A stretch of 64,000 bases of DNA from Spirochaetota bacterium (GCA_022711355.1 JAKLFE010000004.1:1-64000); one strand, 5' to 3'; counted from the first letter of the stretch, positions 10,621 to 19,207 are shown. The notes: generated by a model from the sequence alone, not told the origin. Numbers and translations are program-made.

Positions 10621-12048
10621 CTAGCGGCCCTTCATGCAGCTCTCGATGAAGCCGAGCTTGAGCTCGCGGAGCCGCTCGGAGATCGAGACCTTGTAGCCGT
10701 GGGGGTTGAGGAGCCGGAGGTAGGTCGAGTCGAAGCGGGCGAGCTCGGAGCTGCGGCGCTCGCGGGCCGCCTCGAGGCTGGCCAGGCCGGGCTCGGCGCG
10801 CCCCCCCGACATGACCTTCCCGAGCAGGGGCCTCGCCGAGGCGGGATGGACCCGCAGGTGGCGCCAGTCGGCCGAGGGATGGTAGAGCTCGAGCCCCTCG
10901 CCGAGGGCCGGCGCCGGCTCCTCCTCGAGGGCGACGAGATCGGCCATCGCGAGGCCGTCCCCGTCGTAGAGCCTGAAGGCCTGCTTCACCCCCGGGTTCG
11001 TCGACTTCTCGGGATTGTCGGAGAACTTCATGGTGGGCAGGAGCCTGCCGCCGCGCTCCACGGCCGCGAGCTTGTAGACCCCGGTGAAGGAGGCCTCGCT
11101 GCCCCCGGTGACGAGGTGGGTGCCGACGCCCCACTGGTCCACCGGGGTCCCGGCCGAGACCAGGCGCTCGATGATCTCCTCGTCCAGCTCGTTCGAGACG
11201 ACGATGAAGGCCTCGGGCAGGCCGGCCGCGTCGAGCTCCCTGCGGACCTCCCGGGAGAGGTAGTCGATGTCGCCGGAGTCGAGGCGGACGCCGAAGCGGA
11301 GGCCCCGGGCGGCGAGGGAGCGGCCCGACTCGATCGCGTTCTTGATGCCCGAGCCGAGGGTGTCGTAGGTGTCGATGAGGTAGACCGTCTTCTCGGGGTA
11401 GATCGCCGCGTAGGCGTCGAAGGCCTCGCGCTCGCTCGCGAAGGACATGACCCAGGAGTGGGCCATGGTGCCCATGACGGGTATGCCGTAGCGCCTGCCG
11501 GCGAGGGCGTTGGAGGTCCCGTCGACCCCGCCCACGAAGGCGGCGCGGGAGGCGGAGAGGGCCCCGTCGGGACCCTGGGCCCGGCGCAGGCCGAACTCCA
11601 TGATGCGGCCGTCCCGCGCGGCGCGCCGGATCCGGGCGGCCTTGGTCGCGACGAGGCTCTGGAAGTTGAGGTAGTTCAGGACGATGCCCTCGATGAGCTG
11701 GGCCTCGATGAGGTCGGCGCGCACCCGGGCGACGGGCTCCTGGGGGAAGACGATCTCGCCCTCGGACATGGCCCAGATATCGCCGCGGAAGCGGAAGCCC
11801 TCGAGGTAGGAGAGGAAGGCCGGCTCGAACATCCGCAGGGACTCGAGGAAGGCGAGGTCCTCGGCCGAGAAGCGGAGCTCCTCGAGGCAGGAGAGGAGGG
11901 GCTCGAGCCCGGCGAAGACGGAGTAGCCTCCCTTGTAGGGATGGCGGCGGAAGAAGACGTCGAAGACCGAGGCCCCCCCGTCCCCGCCCTTCCAGTAGCC
12001 CTGGGCCATGGTGAGCTCGTAGAAATCGGTGGTGAGGGCGCTGATCAT
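10621..12048 (-). CDS. pncB: Nicotinate phosphoribosyltransferase
   Basis: 475 residues from ATG at 12048 (MISALTTDFYELTMAQGYW, a classic NAPRT opening). Conserved segments include VFDVFFRRHPYKGGYSVFAG, the substrate loop GTMAHSWVMSF, RLDSGDI and the phosphate-binding region VVSNELDEE/GVGTHLVTG. It makes nicotinate mononucleotide from nicotinate, PRPP and ATP in NAD salvage. The start overlaps the pncA stop (ATGA), so the two salvage steps are translationally coupled. A longer frame up to 13323 is a shadow. Confidence 0.95.
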   Translation of the reverse strand: MISALTTDFYELTMAQGYWKGGDGGASVFDVFFRRHPYKGGYSVFAGLEPLLSCLEELRFSAEDLAFLESLRMFEPAFLSYLEGFRFRGDIWAMSEGEIVFPQEPVARVRADLIEAQLIEGIVLNYLNFQSLVATKAARIRRAARDGRIMEFGLRRAQGPDGALSASRAAFVGGVDGTSNALAGRRYGIPVMGTMAHSWVMSFASEREAFDAYAAIYPEKTVYLIDTYDTLGSGIKNAIESGRSLAARGLRFGVRLDSGDIDYLSREVRRELDAAGLPEAFIVVSNELDEEIIERLVSAGTPVDQWGVGTHLVTGGSEASFTGVYKLAAVERGGRLLPTMKFSDNPEKSTNPGVKQAFRLYDGDGLAMADLVALEEEPAPALGEGLELYHPSADWRHLRVHPASARPLLGKVMSGGRAEPGLASLEAARERRSSELARFDSTYLRLLNPHGYKVSISERLRELKLGFIESCMKGR

Positions 12049-12689
12049 GATCCCTCCAGCTCGGAGGAGGCGACCAGGGAGCAGCCGGCCTTGCGGAGCC
12101 GCTCGAGCCTGCGCCCGACGTTGCCCGGGGGGAAGTCCACCCCCCGGACGCAGTCGGTCACCACGACCACCTGGAAGTTGAGGCGGAGGGCGTCCAGGGC
12201 CGAGTAGTAGACGCAGTAGTCGGTCGCGAGGCCGGTCAGGTAGATGACGGAGACCCCGAGGCTGCGGAGCCAGCCCTCGAGGCCGGTGGGGGTGTGGCGG
12301 TCGTTCTCGAAGAGGGCCGAGTAGGAGTCGAGGCGGGGGCTGGCGCCCTTGCGCAGGATGATGGAGGCGCGCTCGATCCGCAGGCCCGCGTGGAATTCCG
12401 CGCCCTTGCTGCCCTGGACGCAGTGCGGCGGCCAGAGGACCTGGGGGATCCCGTCGACCTCGATCGTGTCGTGCACGGCGTGGCCGGGCCAGGCCGCGGC
12501 GAAGGAGGCGTGATCGGCCGGATGCCAATCCTGGGTGGCCACGACGTGGCGGAAGCGGGGCATGAGGCCGTTGATGGGCCCCACGACCGCGTCGCCGTCG
12601 GGCACGCCGAGGGCGCCGCCGGGGCAGAAGTCGTTCTGCACGTCGACGACGAGCAGTGCGCTCCGTTCGGGATCGAGAATCACAGCCAT
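12045..12689 (-). CDS. pncA: Nicotinamidase
   Basis: 214 residues. Opening MAVILDPERSALLVVDVQND contains the catalytic Asp. Metal ligands lie in TQDWHPADHASF, the catalytic Lys in ILRKG and the nucleophilic Cys in LATDYCV. It converts nicotinamide to nicotinate, the substrate of the overlapping pncB. I chose the ATG at 12689 because CGAGGAGG directly precedes it and the length matches the family. An ATG at 12734 is in frame but a TATCAT -10-like hexamer overlaps it, so transcription probably starts inside that extension. Confidence 0.92.
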   Translation of the reverse strand: MAVILDPERSALLVVDVQNDFCPGGALGVPDGDAVVGPINGLMPRFRHVVATQDWHPADHASFAAAWPGHAVHDTIEVDGIPQVLWPPHCVQGSKGAEFHAGLRIERASIILRKGASPRLDSYSALFENDRHTPTGLEGWLRSLGVSVIYLTGLATDYCVYYSALDALRLNFQVVVVTDCVRGVDFPPGNVGRRLERLRKAGCSLVASSELEGS

Positions 12690-12852
12690 CCTCCTCGAAG
12701 GTGCCTGAGCATGACCGCTGCGCGGCCCGGCCATGATAGCGCCTTTCCCCGCGAGAGGGAAGCCGCGGGAGGAGGGCGCGGCCGGGCGCCCGGCGATGCG
12801 CCGCGTAGATGCGCGGGGCTCGGGCGGCCTGGCGGGGAGGAGCCGGGAGGGC

Positions 12853-12858
12853 TAGAAT
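12853..12858 (+). promoter_or_regulatory. -10 element close to the DUF434 gene start
   Basis: TAGAAT ends six bases before the ATG at 12865. No convincing -35 is seen. The spacing fits a leaderless start. Confidence 0.4.
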
Positions 12859-12864
12859 CCAGCC

Positions 12865-13620
12865 ATGGCGGCCATCGAGCGGGGAAGGATGGAAGCGCTC
12901 GGCTCCGCGGCCAGGGACTACCTCTGGCTCCTCGACCGGGGCTACTCGAGCGAGGCCGCCCTCAAGCTCGTCGGAGACCGCCGCCAGCTTCCCCGCGAGG
13001 AGCGGATGATCCTCTTCCGCGGCCTCGCCCCGAGCGCGCGGGCCGCCTCCCGGCTTCCCCTCCTGGTTTCCTCGCCGCGGGGCAGGCGCCTCCTCCTCGA
13101 CGGCCACAACCAGGCTCTCACCGTGATGCACTACCTCGAGGGCAGGCCCCTCTTCCTCTCCAACGACGGCCTCCTCCGCGACGCCGGCGGCTCCCACGGC
13201 CGCATCGCGCGCGAGGAGCTCTTCGAGCGCGCCCTCGGCCTCCTCGCCGAGAGCCTGGCGTCGGCCGCTCCCTCGCGGGTCCTCGCCCTCTTCGACGCTC
13301 CCATCCCCCGGAGCGCCCGCCACGCGGCCAGCTTCGGCGAGCTCCTGGCTGGCCTCGGGATCGCGGCCGAGGCCAGGCTCGAGGCCGACGCCGACGCCCC
13401 CCTCAAGCGGGCCCCGCCGGGCTCGGCGGTCGCCACGAGCGACTCGGCCATAGCCGAGGCCCTCGCGGCCCGGCCCGCCGGGGAAGGCCTCGCCCTCTTC
13501 GACGCGGCCCGGATGGCCGTGGCGCGGCTCCGCGCCTCCTCGCGCGAGGGGGAGCCCGAGGAGCCCTGGCTCGAGCTGCGATCCTTGCTCGAGGAGCCGG
13601 ATCAGAAGGCGAGGAGGTAG
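12865..13620 (+). CDS. DUF434 / DUF5616 protein
   Basis: 251 residues. The N-terminal third (DYLWLLDRGYSSEAALKLVG, then DRRQLPREERMILFRG) matches the DUF434 pattern known from methanogens and other microbes. The rest contains LLLDGHNQALTVMHYLEG and the DG..RD.GG.HG motif (SNDGLLRDAGGSHGRI) of the companion DUF5616 domain. Conserved Asp residues in that domain suggest a metal-dependent nuclease-like fold, but that is inference. It has no Shine-Dalgarno. Its 3-prime end overlaps the convergent barrel gene by 19 bases. Confidence 0.75.
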   Translation: MAAIERGRMEALGSAARDYLWLLDRGYSSEAALKLVGDRRQLPREERMILFRGLAPSARAASRLPLLVSSPRGRRLLLDGHNQALTVMHYLEGRPLFLSNDGLLRDAGGSHGRIAREELFERALGLLAESLASAAPSRVLALFDAPIPRSARHAASFGELLAGLGIAAEARLEADADAPLKRAPPGSAVATSDSAIAEALAARPAGEGLALFDAARMAVARLRASSREGEPEEPWLELRSLLEEPDQKARR

Positions 13621-15023
13621 CGGAGCGAGAGGCTGAAGCCCGGGGCGGCCTCCGCCTCCTCGAGGGGCTCGAGGGCGAAGCCCCCCTCGGGCCCGGCGGC
13701 CTCGAGCCTGAGCTCGGCCCCGGAGGCGAGGGGGAAGGAGAGGCGGAGCTCGGGATCGGCCAGGACGGGGGCCTCGGGATCGCCGCCCTCGAGGGCCGAG
13801 AGCGCGAGCTCGAACTCGAGCTCGAGGCCCCGGCTCCCCTCCGCGCTCCTGGCGAGGCTGGCTTCGGCTCCCCGGAGGCCCTTCTCCCCGCCGAGGCCCA
13901 GGCCGAGCTCGAGCCGCGTCTTCCCCGCGTCAGCGCGCCGCGAGCAGGCCAGAGCGAGCTCGTACTCGAGCCCTCCCCCCGCCTCCTTCGCGGCCTCGAA
14001 GCGAGGCGCCAGGACCAGGGGCCCGCCTTCCCGATCCAGGGGGAGGGAGAGGACCGCGGCCGCCGAGCTCCCGAAGCGGGCCGGCTCTCCCGGATCGGGG
14101 CGGGGCGCTTCGAGGCGGAGGGCGAGGCCGAGGGCGGCCGCCCGCTTGAGCGCGAGGCGGAGATCGGCGGCGGCCGCGAGGCTGCGCTCCGGGAAGCCGC
14201 CGGAGAGCTCCCGGAAGCCCGGCCCGACCAGGGCGGCCCTGAGGCGGATATACAGGCCCGCGAGCCGCGCATCGGCCTCGAGCCTGGCCGCGAAACCGGG
14301 CCCTTCGAGCTCGCCGAGGGAGGCGGCCAGGCCGAAAAAGGCCCTGCCCGAAGCCCCGCCCAGCTCGCGGCAGAGGGCGCCGAGGACGAGGAGGCCCGCG
14401 GGATCAGGAGGGCTCTCGGGCTCCCAGCCCCCGCTCCCCTCGCGCTCCTTCCTGAGCGAGAGGGCGGCGGCCGCCGCCCAGGTCCCGCCCCCCGCGCAGA
14501 GCCCCGCCGCGGCCGAGCGGGGCTGGAAGGACTCCCCTTCCCCGCCCTCGCGCCGGAGGAGGAGGCCCGAGCCCCCGCCCTCGGCCAGGGCGAAGGCCGA
14601 GAGGGGCCGCCTCCCCGCGCCCAGGACTGCCGTGCCGGAAGCCAGGCTCGTGTCGATCGAGACAGGAGGCCCGCATAAGCTGCTCGCCGAATAGGAGGCC
14701 GGATTCGCAAGGAGGCCCAGGGCCCCCTCGGGCCGCCCCGGCCCCGCCGCCGCGAAGCTCTCGCCCCCCTCGCGGCACAGGGCGCCGCGGAGCTCCAGGC
14801 CCTCGTCGCGGGCGAGGAGGGAGAGGCCGGCGAAGCCCCCCTCCGGCGAGCCCGAGCGGAGCCGGGCCTTCCATTCCTCCTCCCGGAGCTCGAGCGCGAG
14901 CTTGCCCCGCGCCTGGGGCCAGGGCGGCCGGGACGCGGTCGGCGGGGAGCCTTCCTGGCCTCGGAGCGCCGGGCTCGGGCCGAGAAGGACGAGGACGAGG
15001 ATGAGGCTCCGCGACGGGTCCAT
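13602..15023 (-). CDS. Putative outer-membrane beta-barrel protein
   Basis: 473 residues. The signal peptide (SLILVLVLLGPSPALRG, cut near residue 22) is followed by a long series of short alternating polar/apolar strands (for example LELGLGLGG, LELEFELALS). It ends FSLSLRYLLAF, a terminal aromatic strand of the kind used for outer-membrane insertion. No soluble enzyme motif is visible and I recognise no family. The reading frame has strong third-position GC. The overlap with the 3-prime end of the DUF434 gene is 19 bases. Confidence 0.6.
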   Translation of the reverse strand: MDPSRSLILVLVLLGPSPALRGQEGSPPTASRPPWPQARGKLALELREEEWKARLRSGSPEGGFAGLSLLARDEGLELRGALCREGGESFAAAGPGRPEGALGLLANPASYSASSLCGPPVSIDTSLASGTAVLGAGRRPLSAFALAEGGGSGLLLRREGGEGESFQPRSAAAGLCAGGGTWAAAAALSLRKEREGSGGWEPESPPDPAGLLVLGALCRELGGASGRAFFGLAASLGELEGPGFAARLEADARLAGLYIRLRAALVGPGFRELSGGFPERSLAAAADLRLALKRAAALGLALRLEAPRPDPGEPARFGSSAAAVLSLPLDREGGPLVLAPRFEAAKEAGGGLEYELALACSRRADAGKTRLELGLGLGGEKGLRGAEASLARSAEGSRGLELEFELALSALEGGDPEAPVLADPELRLSFPLASGAELRLEAAGPEGGFALEPLEEAEAAPGFSLSLRYLLAF

Positions 15024-15078
15024 GGAGCCGGTACGCGCGCGGCGGGGCCCGGCGCTTGAGGCCGAGGCCCTGCCCGCC

Positions 15079-15109
15079 TTGACCGGGCGGCTTTTATATA
15101 TGATATTCT
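15079..15109 (+). promoter_or_regulatory. Putative promoter of glutaredoxin gene
   Basis: TTGACC at 15079-15084 and an AT island with TATTCT at 15104-15109 (19-base spacer; GATATT at 15102-15107 gives 17). A GGAGGAA Shine-Dalgarno lies before the ATG at 15137, so this transcript has a leader. Confidence 0.45.
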
Positions 15110-15136
15110 GAATATACCAAGCGACGGAGGAAGACC

Positions 15137-15367
15137 ATGTCGGTTACCATCTACACCACCCCCAGCTGCGGCTACTGCCGCATGGCCAAGGACTACTTCC
15201 GCAAGAAGGGCCTGGGCTTCACCGAGTACGACGTCTCGGCCGATCCCCGCCGGGCCGAGGAGATGGTCCGCAAGTCGGGCCAGATGGGCGTGCCCGTCCT
15301 CGACCTCAACGGCCGCATCCTCGTGGGCTTCGACCCCGGCCAGGTGGAGCGGGCCCTCCACCGCTAG
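15137..15367 (+). CDS. Glutaredoxin-like small thiol-disulfide oxidoreductase
   Basis: 76 residues. The thioredoxin-fold start VTIYTTPSCGYCRMAKDYF has a CGYC redox pair, and TYR-like DVSADP plus GVPVLDLNG supply the cis-proline loop. Length and sequence match the NrdH/YruB-type glutaredoxins that are reduced by thioredoxin reductase or glutathione. No reductase is encoded in the window. GGAGGAAGACC before the ATG is a good ribosome site. Confidence 0.9.
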   Translation: MSVTIYTTPSCGYCRMAKDYFRKKGLGFTEYDVSADPRRAEEMVRKSGQMGVPVLDLNGRILVGFDPGQVERALHR

Positions 15368-15413
15368 GCCCCGCCCGCCCGAGGCCGCCCGGCCCTAGGC
15401 CGCGGCCCCGGGC

Positions 15414-15443
15414 TTGCCTGCCCCCCCGGCTCGAGCCTAGGAT
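15414..15443 (+). promoter_or_regulatory. Promoter of HExxH gene, leaderless type
   Basis: TTGCCT at 15414-15419, 18-base spacer, TAGGAT at 15438-15443, then eight bases to the ATG at 15452 with no Shine-Dalgarno. Confidence 0.5.
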
Positions 15444-15451
15444 AGCCGGGC

Positions 15452-16246
15452 ATGAACCAGGACAGAGTCAAGGAAATCCTCCTCCGCGTTGCCGAGCCCC
15501 AGACCGAGTTCTCCGTGATCTTCTCGGGCAAGGAGAGCTCCCTCGTCAACGGCCTGTACAAGCCGGCCACGCGCGAGATCGTCATCCACAACCGCAACTT
15601 CGACTCCGACGACCAGCTCGTCTACACGGCCCTCCACGAGTACGCCCACCACCTCCACGGCGAGCGCAAGGGCGGCCTCTCCCAGGGCCGGGCCCACACC
15701 AACGAGTTCTGGGGCATCTTCCACGAGCTCCTCGTAGAGGCCGAAGCGAAGGGCCTGTACCGCAACGTCTTCGACGTCGAGCCCGAGTTCGTCGAGCTCA
15801 CCCGCAAGATCAAGGGCAGCTGCATCGCGGAGAACGGCCGCGTGATGCTCGAGTTCGGCAAGCTCATGGTCGAGGCGCAGGCCCTCTGCGCCAAGTTCAA
15901 GGCCCGCTTCGAGGACTACGTCGACCGCGCCCTCGGCGTGCCCCGCGCCACCGCCTCCACCGCCGCCCGCGCCGTCTCCTACGGGGTCGACCCCGAGGTC
16001 GGCTGGGACGGGATGCGCATGGCCGCCGGGATCCGCGACCCCGGCGAGCGGGCCCAGGCCCTCGAGGCCCTGCGCGGGGGCGCCAGCCCCGCGGCCGTCA
16101 AGGCCCGCTTCGCCTCCTCCCGGCCCCCGGAGGACGCGGCCGAGCGCCTCGCCTCGGAGAAGGCCCGCCTCGAGCGCACGATCCAGAACCTCGAGGAACG
16201 CCTGGCCGAGGTCGAGCGCCGCCTCGCGGAGATGGGCGAGGGATGA
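15452..16246 (+). CDS. HExxH zinc-dependent metallopeptidase-like protein
   Basis: 264 residues. The minimal zinc-protease motif is HEYAHH at 62-67, followed by THTNEFW-like AHTNEFWGIFHELL, which may give the third ligand. The N-terminal 100 residues therefore look like a compact peptidase domain. A middle helical region and a C-terminal coiled coil (about 225-262, ERTIQNLEERLAEVERRLAE) follow. There is no signal peptide, so it should act in the cytosol. It lies six bases upstream of a radical SAM gene on the same strand and is probably co-transcribed with it. Function unknown. Confidence 0.75.
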   Translation: MNQDRVKEILLRVAEPQTEFSVIFSGKESSLVNGLYKPATREIVIHNRNFDSDDQLVYTALHEYAHHLHGERKGGLSQGRAHTNEFWGIFHELLVEAEAKGLYRNVFDVEPEFVELTRKIKGSCIAENGRVMLEFGKLMVEAQALCAKFKARFEDYVDRALGVPRATASTAARAVSYGVDPEVGWDGMRMAAGIRDPGERAQALEALRGGASPAAVKARFASSRPPEDAAERLASEKARLERTIQNLEERLAEVERRLAEMGEG

Positions 16247-16252
16247 GGAAGC

Positions 16253-17002
16253 ATGGAGCGGATCGTCCGCAAGTCCCTTCTCTATAAAAGCGGCCTCGGC
16301 TTCTGGTGCCTCAACCACGCCCAGGGCTGCTCCCACGGCTGCCGGTACCCCTGCTACGCCTTCTCGATGGCGCGGAGCTACGGCCGCGCTAAGGATTGGG
16401 AGGACTGGTGCCGCCCCAAGCTCGTCGCCAACGCGGCCGAGCTCCTCGGGCGCGAGCTTGCGCGGATGCGGCGCAAGCCCGACGCGATCCACCTCTGCCT
16501 GACGACCGATCCCTTCATGCGCGGCCAGCCCGAGATGGCCGCCTCGAGCCTCGAGCTCGTCGGGATAGCCAACTCCTTCGGCGTCCCCTGCTCGATACTC
16601 ACGAAGGGGCTCCTGCCCATCGAGCTCGCCGACCGCGGCGCCTTCCCCGCGGACAACGTCTACGGCATCAGCCTCGTCTCCCTCGACGAGGAGTTCCGCC
16701 GGCGCTGGGAGCCGGGGGCGGCCCCCTACGCCGAGCGGGTCGCGGCTCTGCGCGCGTTGCGCGAAGCGGGCCGGTCTACCCTCGCCCACATGGAGCCCTA
16801 TCCCACCCCCAACATCGTCGAGCAGGAGCTCCTGCCGATCCTAGAGGAAGTCGGCTTCGTCGACAGCCTCTACTTCGGGCGCTGGAACTACAACAGGATC
16901 GTCGGCGAGCGGCCTGGGGCCGATGAGTTCTACGCCGAGCGGCGGAAGGAGGCCCGCCGCTTCTGCCGCGGGCGCGGGATAGCCTTCGAGGCCGGAGGCT
17001 GA
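16253..17002 (+). CDS. Radical SAM protein with CX3CX3C cluster motif
   Basis: 249 residues. GCSHGCRYPCYAF places cysteines at 26, 30 and 34, giving CX3CX3C instead of the canonical CX3CX2C. A further Cys lies at 19. The following text (RPKLVANAAELL, LCLTTDPF, SILTKG, LAHMEPYPTPN) resembles the SPL-like/COG1533 branch of radical SAM enzymes, where photoproduct lyase is the best-known member. No auxiliary cluster-binding C-terminal domain is present. GAGGAAGC precedes the ATG. Coupling to the HExxH protein suggests a joint role, possibly in repair or peptide chemistry; this is inference. Confidence 0.8.
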   Translation: MERIVRKSLLYKSGLGFWCLNHAQGCSHGCRYPCYAFSMARSYGRAKDWEDWCRPKLVANAAELLGRELARMRRKPDAIHLCLTTDPFMRGQPEMAASSLELVGIANSFGVPCSILTKGLLPIELADRGAFPADNVYGISLVSLDEEFRRRWEPGAAPYAERVAALRALREAGRSTLAHMEPYPTPNIVEQELLPILEEVGFVDSLYFGRWNYNRIVGERPGADEFYAERRKEARRFCRGRGIAFEAGG

Positions 17003-17013
17003 GGCGGCGCGCC

Positions 17014-18039
17014 TCAGAGCCGGTAGAGCAGGGGCACGAGGATGGGCACCGCGAGGGAGAGGATGGCCCCGCTCGCGAAGCTGGCCGGCACGATCTCGGG
17101 GCCGGCGCTCTGCTCGATGAGGGGCAGGGTCACGTCCATCGCCGTCGCCCCGCCGACGCCGATCGCGAGGCCGGGCAGGCGGCTGCGCGCGAGGAAGGGG
17201 ATCGAGGCGAAGGCTATCGACTCGCGGACCAGGTTGGCCAGGAAGGCGGCCGAGCCCAGGGCCGGATCGCCCAGGTCGGAGATGAGGACCCCCGAGAGGC
17301 TGTACCAGCCGAAGCCGCCGACCAGGGCGAGGGCCTTGCCCGGCGCGAGGCCGAAGAGGGGGACGAGGGCCAGGCCCGCCCCGAGGCTGCCCGCCGCGGT
17401 GGCCAGGGGGACGAGGAGGGTCGCGGGCTCGAGGAAGGCCCTCCGCAGCGAGGAGGCCGACCGGGAGAACTGCATGCCGATGCAGAACAGCAGGGCGTCC
17501 AGGGCCCAGGCCGTGGCCGCGGAGAGGTCGAAGGCCTCGAGCCTCGGCAGGAGGAGGCCGAGGGCGAAGCCGGCGGCGACGAAGGCGAGGAGGGAGGCTG
17601 GCTCCGCGAAGCGTCCCGGGCCGGGACGGGAGCCGGCCTCGGGGCCCCCGGCGCGCGGGGCCCGGGTGAGGGAGGAGGGCGCGAAGAGGGCGTAGGCGAG
17701 GACGATGGCCGCCAGGCTGCCCGCCACCGCCAGGAGGGCCGCCGCGACGGCGAGCTCGCCCATCGCGGCGAGGCGGGGCGCGAGCTCCGGGTCGTTGCCT
17801 AAGCGGAAGCCCATGGCCAGGAGGAGGGCGCGGAGGACGAGCTTGATGAAGAGGTCGACCGCCCGGGCCCCCGGCGCGAAGGAGCGCCCCGCGAGGCGGA
17901 GCCTCGGCAGGAGGGCTCCGGCCGCGAGGAAGCCGCCGAGGGAGAGGATCTGCAGGATGCCGCCGATCATCGCGAGAGGATACACGCGAGCCAGGCCGCC
18001 CCGCAAGGGCGCGAGCCCCGCGCGGGCACCCTCCCTCAT
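17014..18039 (-). CDS. LysO-family (DUF340) lysine exporter-like membrane protein
   Basis: 341 residues, about eight to ten spans. The core motif GFGWYSLSGVLISDLGDPALGS with NLVRES and the closing GATAMDVTLPLI match LysO/YbjE proteins, which export lysine in E. coli. I kept the ATG at 18039 because TAGGA lies four bases before it. An ATG at 17970 would start directly at the first span and is closer to typical LysO length. The gene diverges from the Pho-box-controlled phosphoesterase gene, with the box just upstream of its start. Confidence 0.85.
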   Translation of the reverse strand: MREGARAGLAPLRGGLARVYPLAMIGGILQILSLGGFLAAGALLPRLRLAGRSFAPGARAVDLFIKLVLRALLLAMGFRLGNDPELAPRLAAMGELAVAAALLAVAGSLAAIVLAYALFAPSSLTRAPRAGGPEAGSRPGPGRFAEPASLLAFVAAGFALGLLLPRLEAFDLSAATAWALDALLFCIGMQFSRSASSLRRAFLEPATLLVPLATAAGSLGAGLALVPLFGLAPGKALALVGGFGWYSLSGVLISDLGDPALGSAAFLANLVRESIAFASIPFLARSRLPGLAIGVGGATAMDVTLPLIEQSAGPEIVPASFASGAILSLAVPILVPLLYRL

Positions 18040-18044
18040 CGATT

Positions 18045-18077
18045 CCTAGCGCGGGGCTAACGAGGGCCTAACCCGCG
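18045..18077 (+). promoter_or_regulatory. Putative Pho box (three 11-bp units)
   Basis: Units CCTAGCGCGGG / GCTAACGAGGG / CCTAACCCGCG lie head to tail at 18045, 18056 and 18067, in exact 11-bp phase. The first unit is weaker. A -10-like CATGAT follows at 18083. The same repeat occurs before phoA and pstS, which supports PhoB binding. It lies between divergent genes. Confidence 0.6.
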
Positions 18078-18094
18078 GAGGCCATGATCGGCCC

Positions 18095-19159
18095 ATGCGC
18101 TTCTCCGATTTCCTCGCCTCGTTCGCGGAGCTCCTGGAATCGGCCCCGCGCGAGGAGCTCGGCCCCCAGTCCCGATACGTATTCCTGAGCGACCTCCACA
18201 TGGGCGACGGGGGCCCGCGCGACGACCTCGCGCCGAACGGGGAGCTGGTCGCCGCCGTCCTCGCGCGCTGGTACCTCGAGCGCGGCTACGTCCTCGTCCT
18301 CAACGGCGACATCGAGGACCTCTCGAAGTTCCGGATGAAGGAGATCCGCAGGGCCTGGGGGCAGCTCTACGCCCTCTTCGACGCCTTCGCCGAGCGGGGC
18401 CGGCTTCGGAAGATCGTCGGCAACCACGACCTCGCCCTTCTACGGCGCGAGGATCGGCCCTACGAGCTCCTCCACGCCCTCGCCCTCGAGTACGGGGGGA
18501 GGACCATCCTCGCCTTCCACGGCCACCAGTCCTCCAGGATCTTCATCAAGCACAAGTACCTGTCCGACTTCGTCGTACGCTACCTCGCCAAGCCGCTCAA
18601 GGTGCCGAACGCGGGCATCTCCACGGACTCGAAGCGCCGATTCAAGGCCGAGCGGCGCATCTACCGGGCCTCGAAGCGCCTGGGGATACTCACCATCGCG
18701 GGCCACACCCACCGGCCCCTCTTCGAGTCCCGCTCCAAGTACGACAGCCTCCGCTGGTCCATCGAGGAGCTCCTGCGCGAGTACGCCGCCGCCACACCCG
18801 GATCGGAGGCCAGGGCCGGGGCGGCATCGCTCATCGCGACCTACCGCTCCGAGCTCGAGCGCCTCGGCCGGAAGCGGCGCGGAGCGGGCCCCTCGCGCGG
18901 CCTGTACGAGGAGGGCCCACTCCTCATCCCCTGCATGTTCAACTCCGGCTGCGCCACCGGCAAGAACGGCATCACCGCCATCGAGATCGAGGGCGACTCG
19001 ATCGGCCTCGTCCATTGGGCCGCCGAGGGCAGGGCGCGCGGCTACATCGAGGGGGAGGCCCTCCTCAAGGACCTGATCCCCGGGACGGGCTACGCGCGCT
19101 ACCTGCTCAAGACCGACTCCCTCGACGAGATCTTCGCGCGGATAGAGCTCCTCGCCTGA
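18095..19159 (+). CDS. Calcineurin-like metallophosphoesterase
   Basis: 354 residues. All five metal-site motifs are present in order: FLSDLHMGDG (about 28-37), LNGDIEDL (69-76), VGNHDLALL (108-116), AFHGHQ (around 145) and AGHTHRP (around 206). No signal peptide, so it is cytosolic. Related proteins hydrolyse phosphomono- or diesters; the substrate is open (nucleotide, UDP-sugar or phospholipid headgroup). A CTAAC 11-bp repeat box lies upstream, suggesting induction by phosphate starvation. The ATG follows the -10-like hexamer by six bases and has no Shine-Dalgarno. Confidence 0.88.
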   Translation: MRFSDFLASFAELLESAPREELGPQSRYVFLSDLHMGDGGPRDDLAPNGELVAAVLARWYLERGYVLVLNGDIEDLSKFRMKEIRRAWGQLYALFDAFAERGRLRKIVGNHDLALLRREDRPYELLHALALEYGGRTILAFHGHQSSRIFIKHKYLSDFVVRYLAKPLKVPNAGISTDSKRRFKAERRIYRASKRLGILTIAGHTHRPLFESRSKYDSLRWSIEELLREYAAATPGSEARAGAASLIATYRSELERLGRKRRGAGPSRGLYEEGPLLIPCMFNSGCATGKNGITAIEIEGDSIGLVHWAAEGRARGYIEGEALLKDLIPGTGYARYLLKTDSLDEIFARIELLA

Positions 19160-19171
19160 GCCCGCCCCGCA

Positions 19172-19201
19172 TTGACAGGGGGAAGGAGGGCCGTCTATCG
19201 T
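19172..19201 (+). promoter_or_regulatory. Promoter of pyrKD, leaderless type
   Basis: A consensus TTGACA at 19172-19177, 18-base spacer, TATCGT at 19196-19201. The GTG start of pyrK is six bases further on. An AGGAGG at 19184-19189 lies inside the spacer, upstream of the predicted transcript start, and is too far from the GTG to serve it. Confidence 0.6.
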
Positions 19202-19207
19202 GGGCCG

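Noticed and set aside
19172-19207. TTG at 19172 as pyrK start
   Set aside because: It is the first base of a consensus TTGACA -35 and the encoded 12 residues do not resemble PyrK.
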